64,000 nt of DNA from Ferruginibacter lapsinanis (lineage in GTDB: Bacteria > Bacteroidota > Bacteroidia > Chitinophagales > Chitinophagaceae). The notes beneath the pieces are model-generated. The model searched no databases. It was not told the origin of the DNA and saw only the letters and a list, made by a program, of their open reading frames with translations. The stretch is taken from positions 2,282,501 through 2,346,500 of the forward strand of contig NZ_CP086063.1 of the NCBI RefSeq assembly GCF_020783315.1, in the 5' to 3' direction. Both the position numbers and the translations under genes were made by a program. How positions within the stretch are numbered: position 1 is the stretch's first letter; each line of letters opens with the position of its first letter. Of this stretch, positions 63,508 to 64,000 are shown in pieces.

Positions 63508-64000
63508 CTAGCAAGTATTCACTTTTGATGCCCATTCGTCATCAGAAATATTGTTGACTGAATTTACCCATTCTTTAGGTATTAAACAAGCCTGCAATAA
63601 TTTATCTTCTTCACTTCCTTTTTCGGGTTGATAATTATATTCAAATCTTACCGTAGGAGGCAGGCTCATTAAAATACTCTCAATTCTTCCATTGGTTTTT
63701 AACCCAAAAATTGTGCCTCTATCGTGTACCAGGTTAAATTCTGTATATCTCCCTCTTCTTATTTCTTGCCAATGTTTATGCTTGTCAGTATATGGGGTGT
63801 TTTTTCTTTTTTCAATAATGGGGATATAAGATTCAATGAAGGCGTATCCACATGCTTTTGCAAAGCTTATCCAGAAATTCAGGTCTTTTGTCAGGGATAC
63901 TTTTTGATAGTCGTAAAAGATTCCGCCGATGCCTCTGCGTTCGTTATTGCGATGCGTATTTACAAAATAATTGTCGCATTGCTTTTTGAAGTCAGGATAA
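63508..64000 (-). CDS. hemF: Oxygen-dependent coproporphyrinogen III oxidase, C-terminal part
   Basis: The window ends inside this gene; about 164 codons are visible, stop TAG at 63508-63510. [45 protein letters not shown] and [13 protein letters not shown] are HemF signatures. HemF uses oxygen to convert coproporphyrinogen III to protoporphyrinogen IX, which implies aerobic haem synthesis. The start lies beyond the right edge. It is followed on the same strand by hemB after 53 bp. Confidence 0.95.
   Translation of the reverse strand, partial: YPDFKKQCDNYFVNTHRNNERRGIGGIFYDYQKVSLTKDLNFWISFAKACGYAFIESYIPIIEKRKNTPYTDKHKHWQEIRRGRYTEFNLVHDRGTIFGLKTNGRIESILMSLPPTVRFEYNYQPEKGSEEDKLLQACLIPKEWVNSVNNISDDEWASKVNTC

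Overview
The window looks like chromosomal DNA of a low-GC Bacteroidota bacterium, most likely of the Chitinophagaceae or a close group. Direct support: secreted proteins with type IX secretion (T9SS) sorting domains (a type-A end on the 2097-residue repeat protein at 202..6495, a gliding-motility type-B end at 58489..60501), a SusC/FecA-like TonB receptor with a carboxypeptidase-D-like N-terminus, no recognisable Shine-Dalgarno sites, and many TAnnTTTG promoter elements of the Bacteroidota type just before start codons. I see no IS element, prophage, integrase or CRISPR array. The gene density is ordinary and core-like.

Layout. 1-7.1 kb: end of a LytTR regulator, a shared terminator, the giant repeat adhesin and tRNA-Arg(TCT). 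7.1-10.2 kb: YitT membrane protein and an ABC-F ATPase. 10.4-15.5 kb: DUF3347 protein, DUF922 lipoprotein and TonB receptor in one run, then a GT39-type glycosyltransferase. 15.5-24.1 kb: housekeeping genes (thrS, infC, lolD, a cobalamin adenosyltransferase, gatC, trpS, a deoxynucleoside kinase). 24.1-28.8 kb: a signalling island with a membrane protein, histidine kinase and response regulator on the minus strand, an 800-bp palindrome-rich gap, and two orphan NarL-type regulators on the plus strand. 28.8-36.7 kb: class IV aminotransferase, photolyase, two futalosine-pathway menaquinone genes (mqnD, mqnB), a pterin synthase with folE, fabD, mutS2. 36.8-45.1 kb: GH99-like secreted protein, MscS channel, rhomboid protease and small accessory genes. 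45.1-48.0 kb: a TPP-riboswitch operon. 48.4-52.9 kb: DUF4468, WG-repeat, AraC-type regulator, mdh, TlpA-like. 53.0-58.5 kb: efp, accB-accC, a GlmM-type mutase, cysteine desulfurase. 58.5-64 kb: T9SS type-B protein, guanine deaminase and haem genes hemF-hemB-hemL.

The best candidate for an undescribed system is the minus-strand operon at 45.1-48.0 kb. A clear TPP riboswitch, with its own promoter, precedes a SAM methyltransferase, a PurM/HypE/ThiL-superfamily protein, a ThiE/TenI-fold protein whose usual catalytic positions are changed, a Trm112-like zinc protein (Trm112 proteins elsewhere activate methyltransferases), and a possible 29-codon ORF overlapping the last gene. Thiamine control is well supported; the chemistry is unknown.

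A second theme is a set of short word repeats with 7- or 8-nt period, mostly arranged as inverted arms, that sit directly on stop or start codons between genes. One has expanded inside the coding sequence of the ABC-F protein as nine heptamers in a row. A third is a group of AGTAAA/TTTACT palindromes confined to the signalling island, which could be the operator of its regulators.
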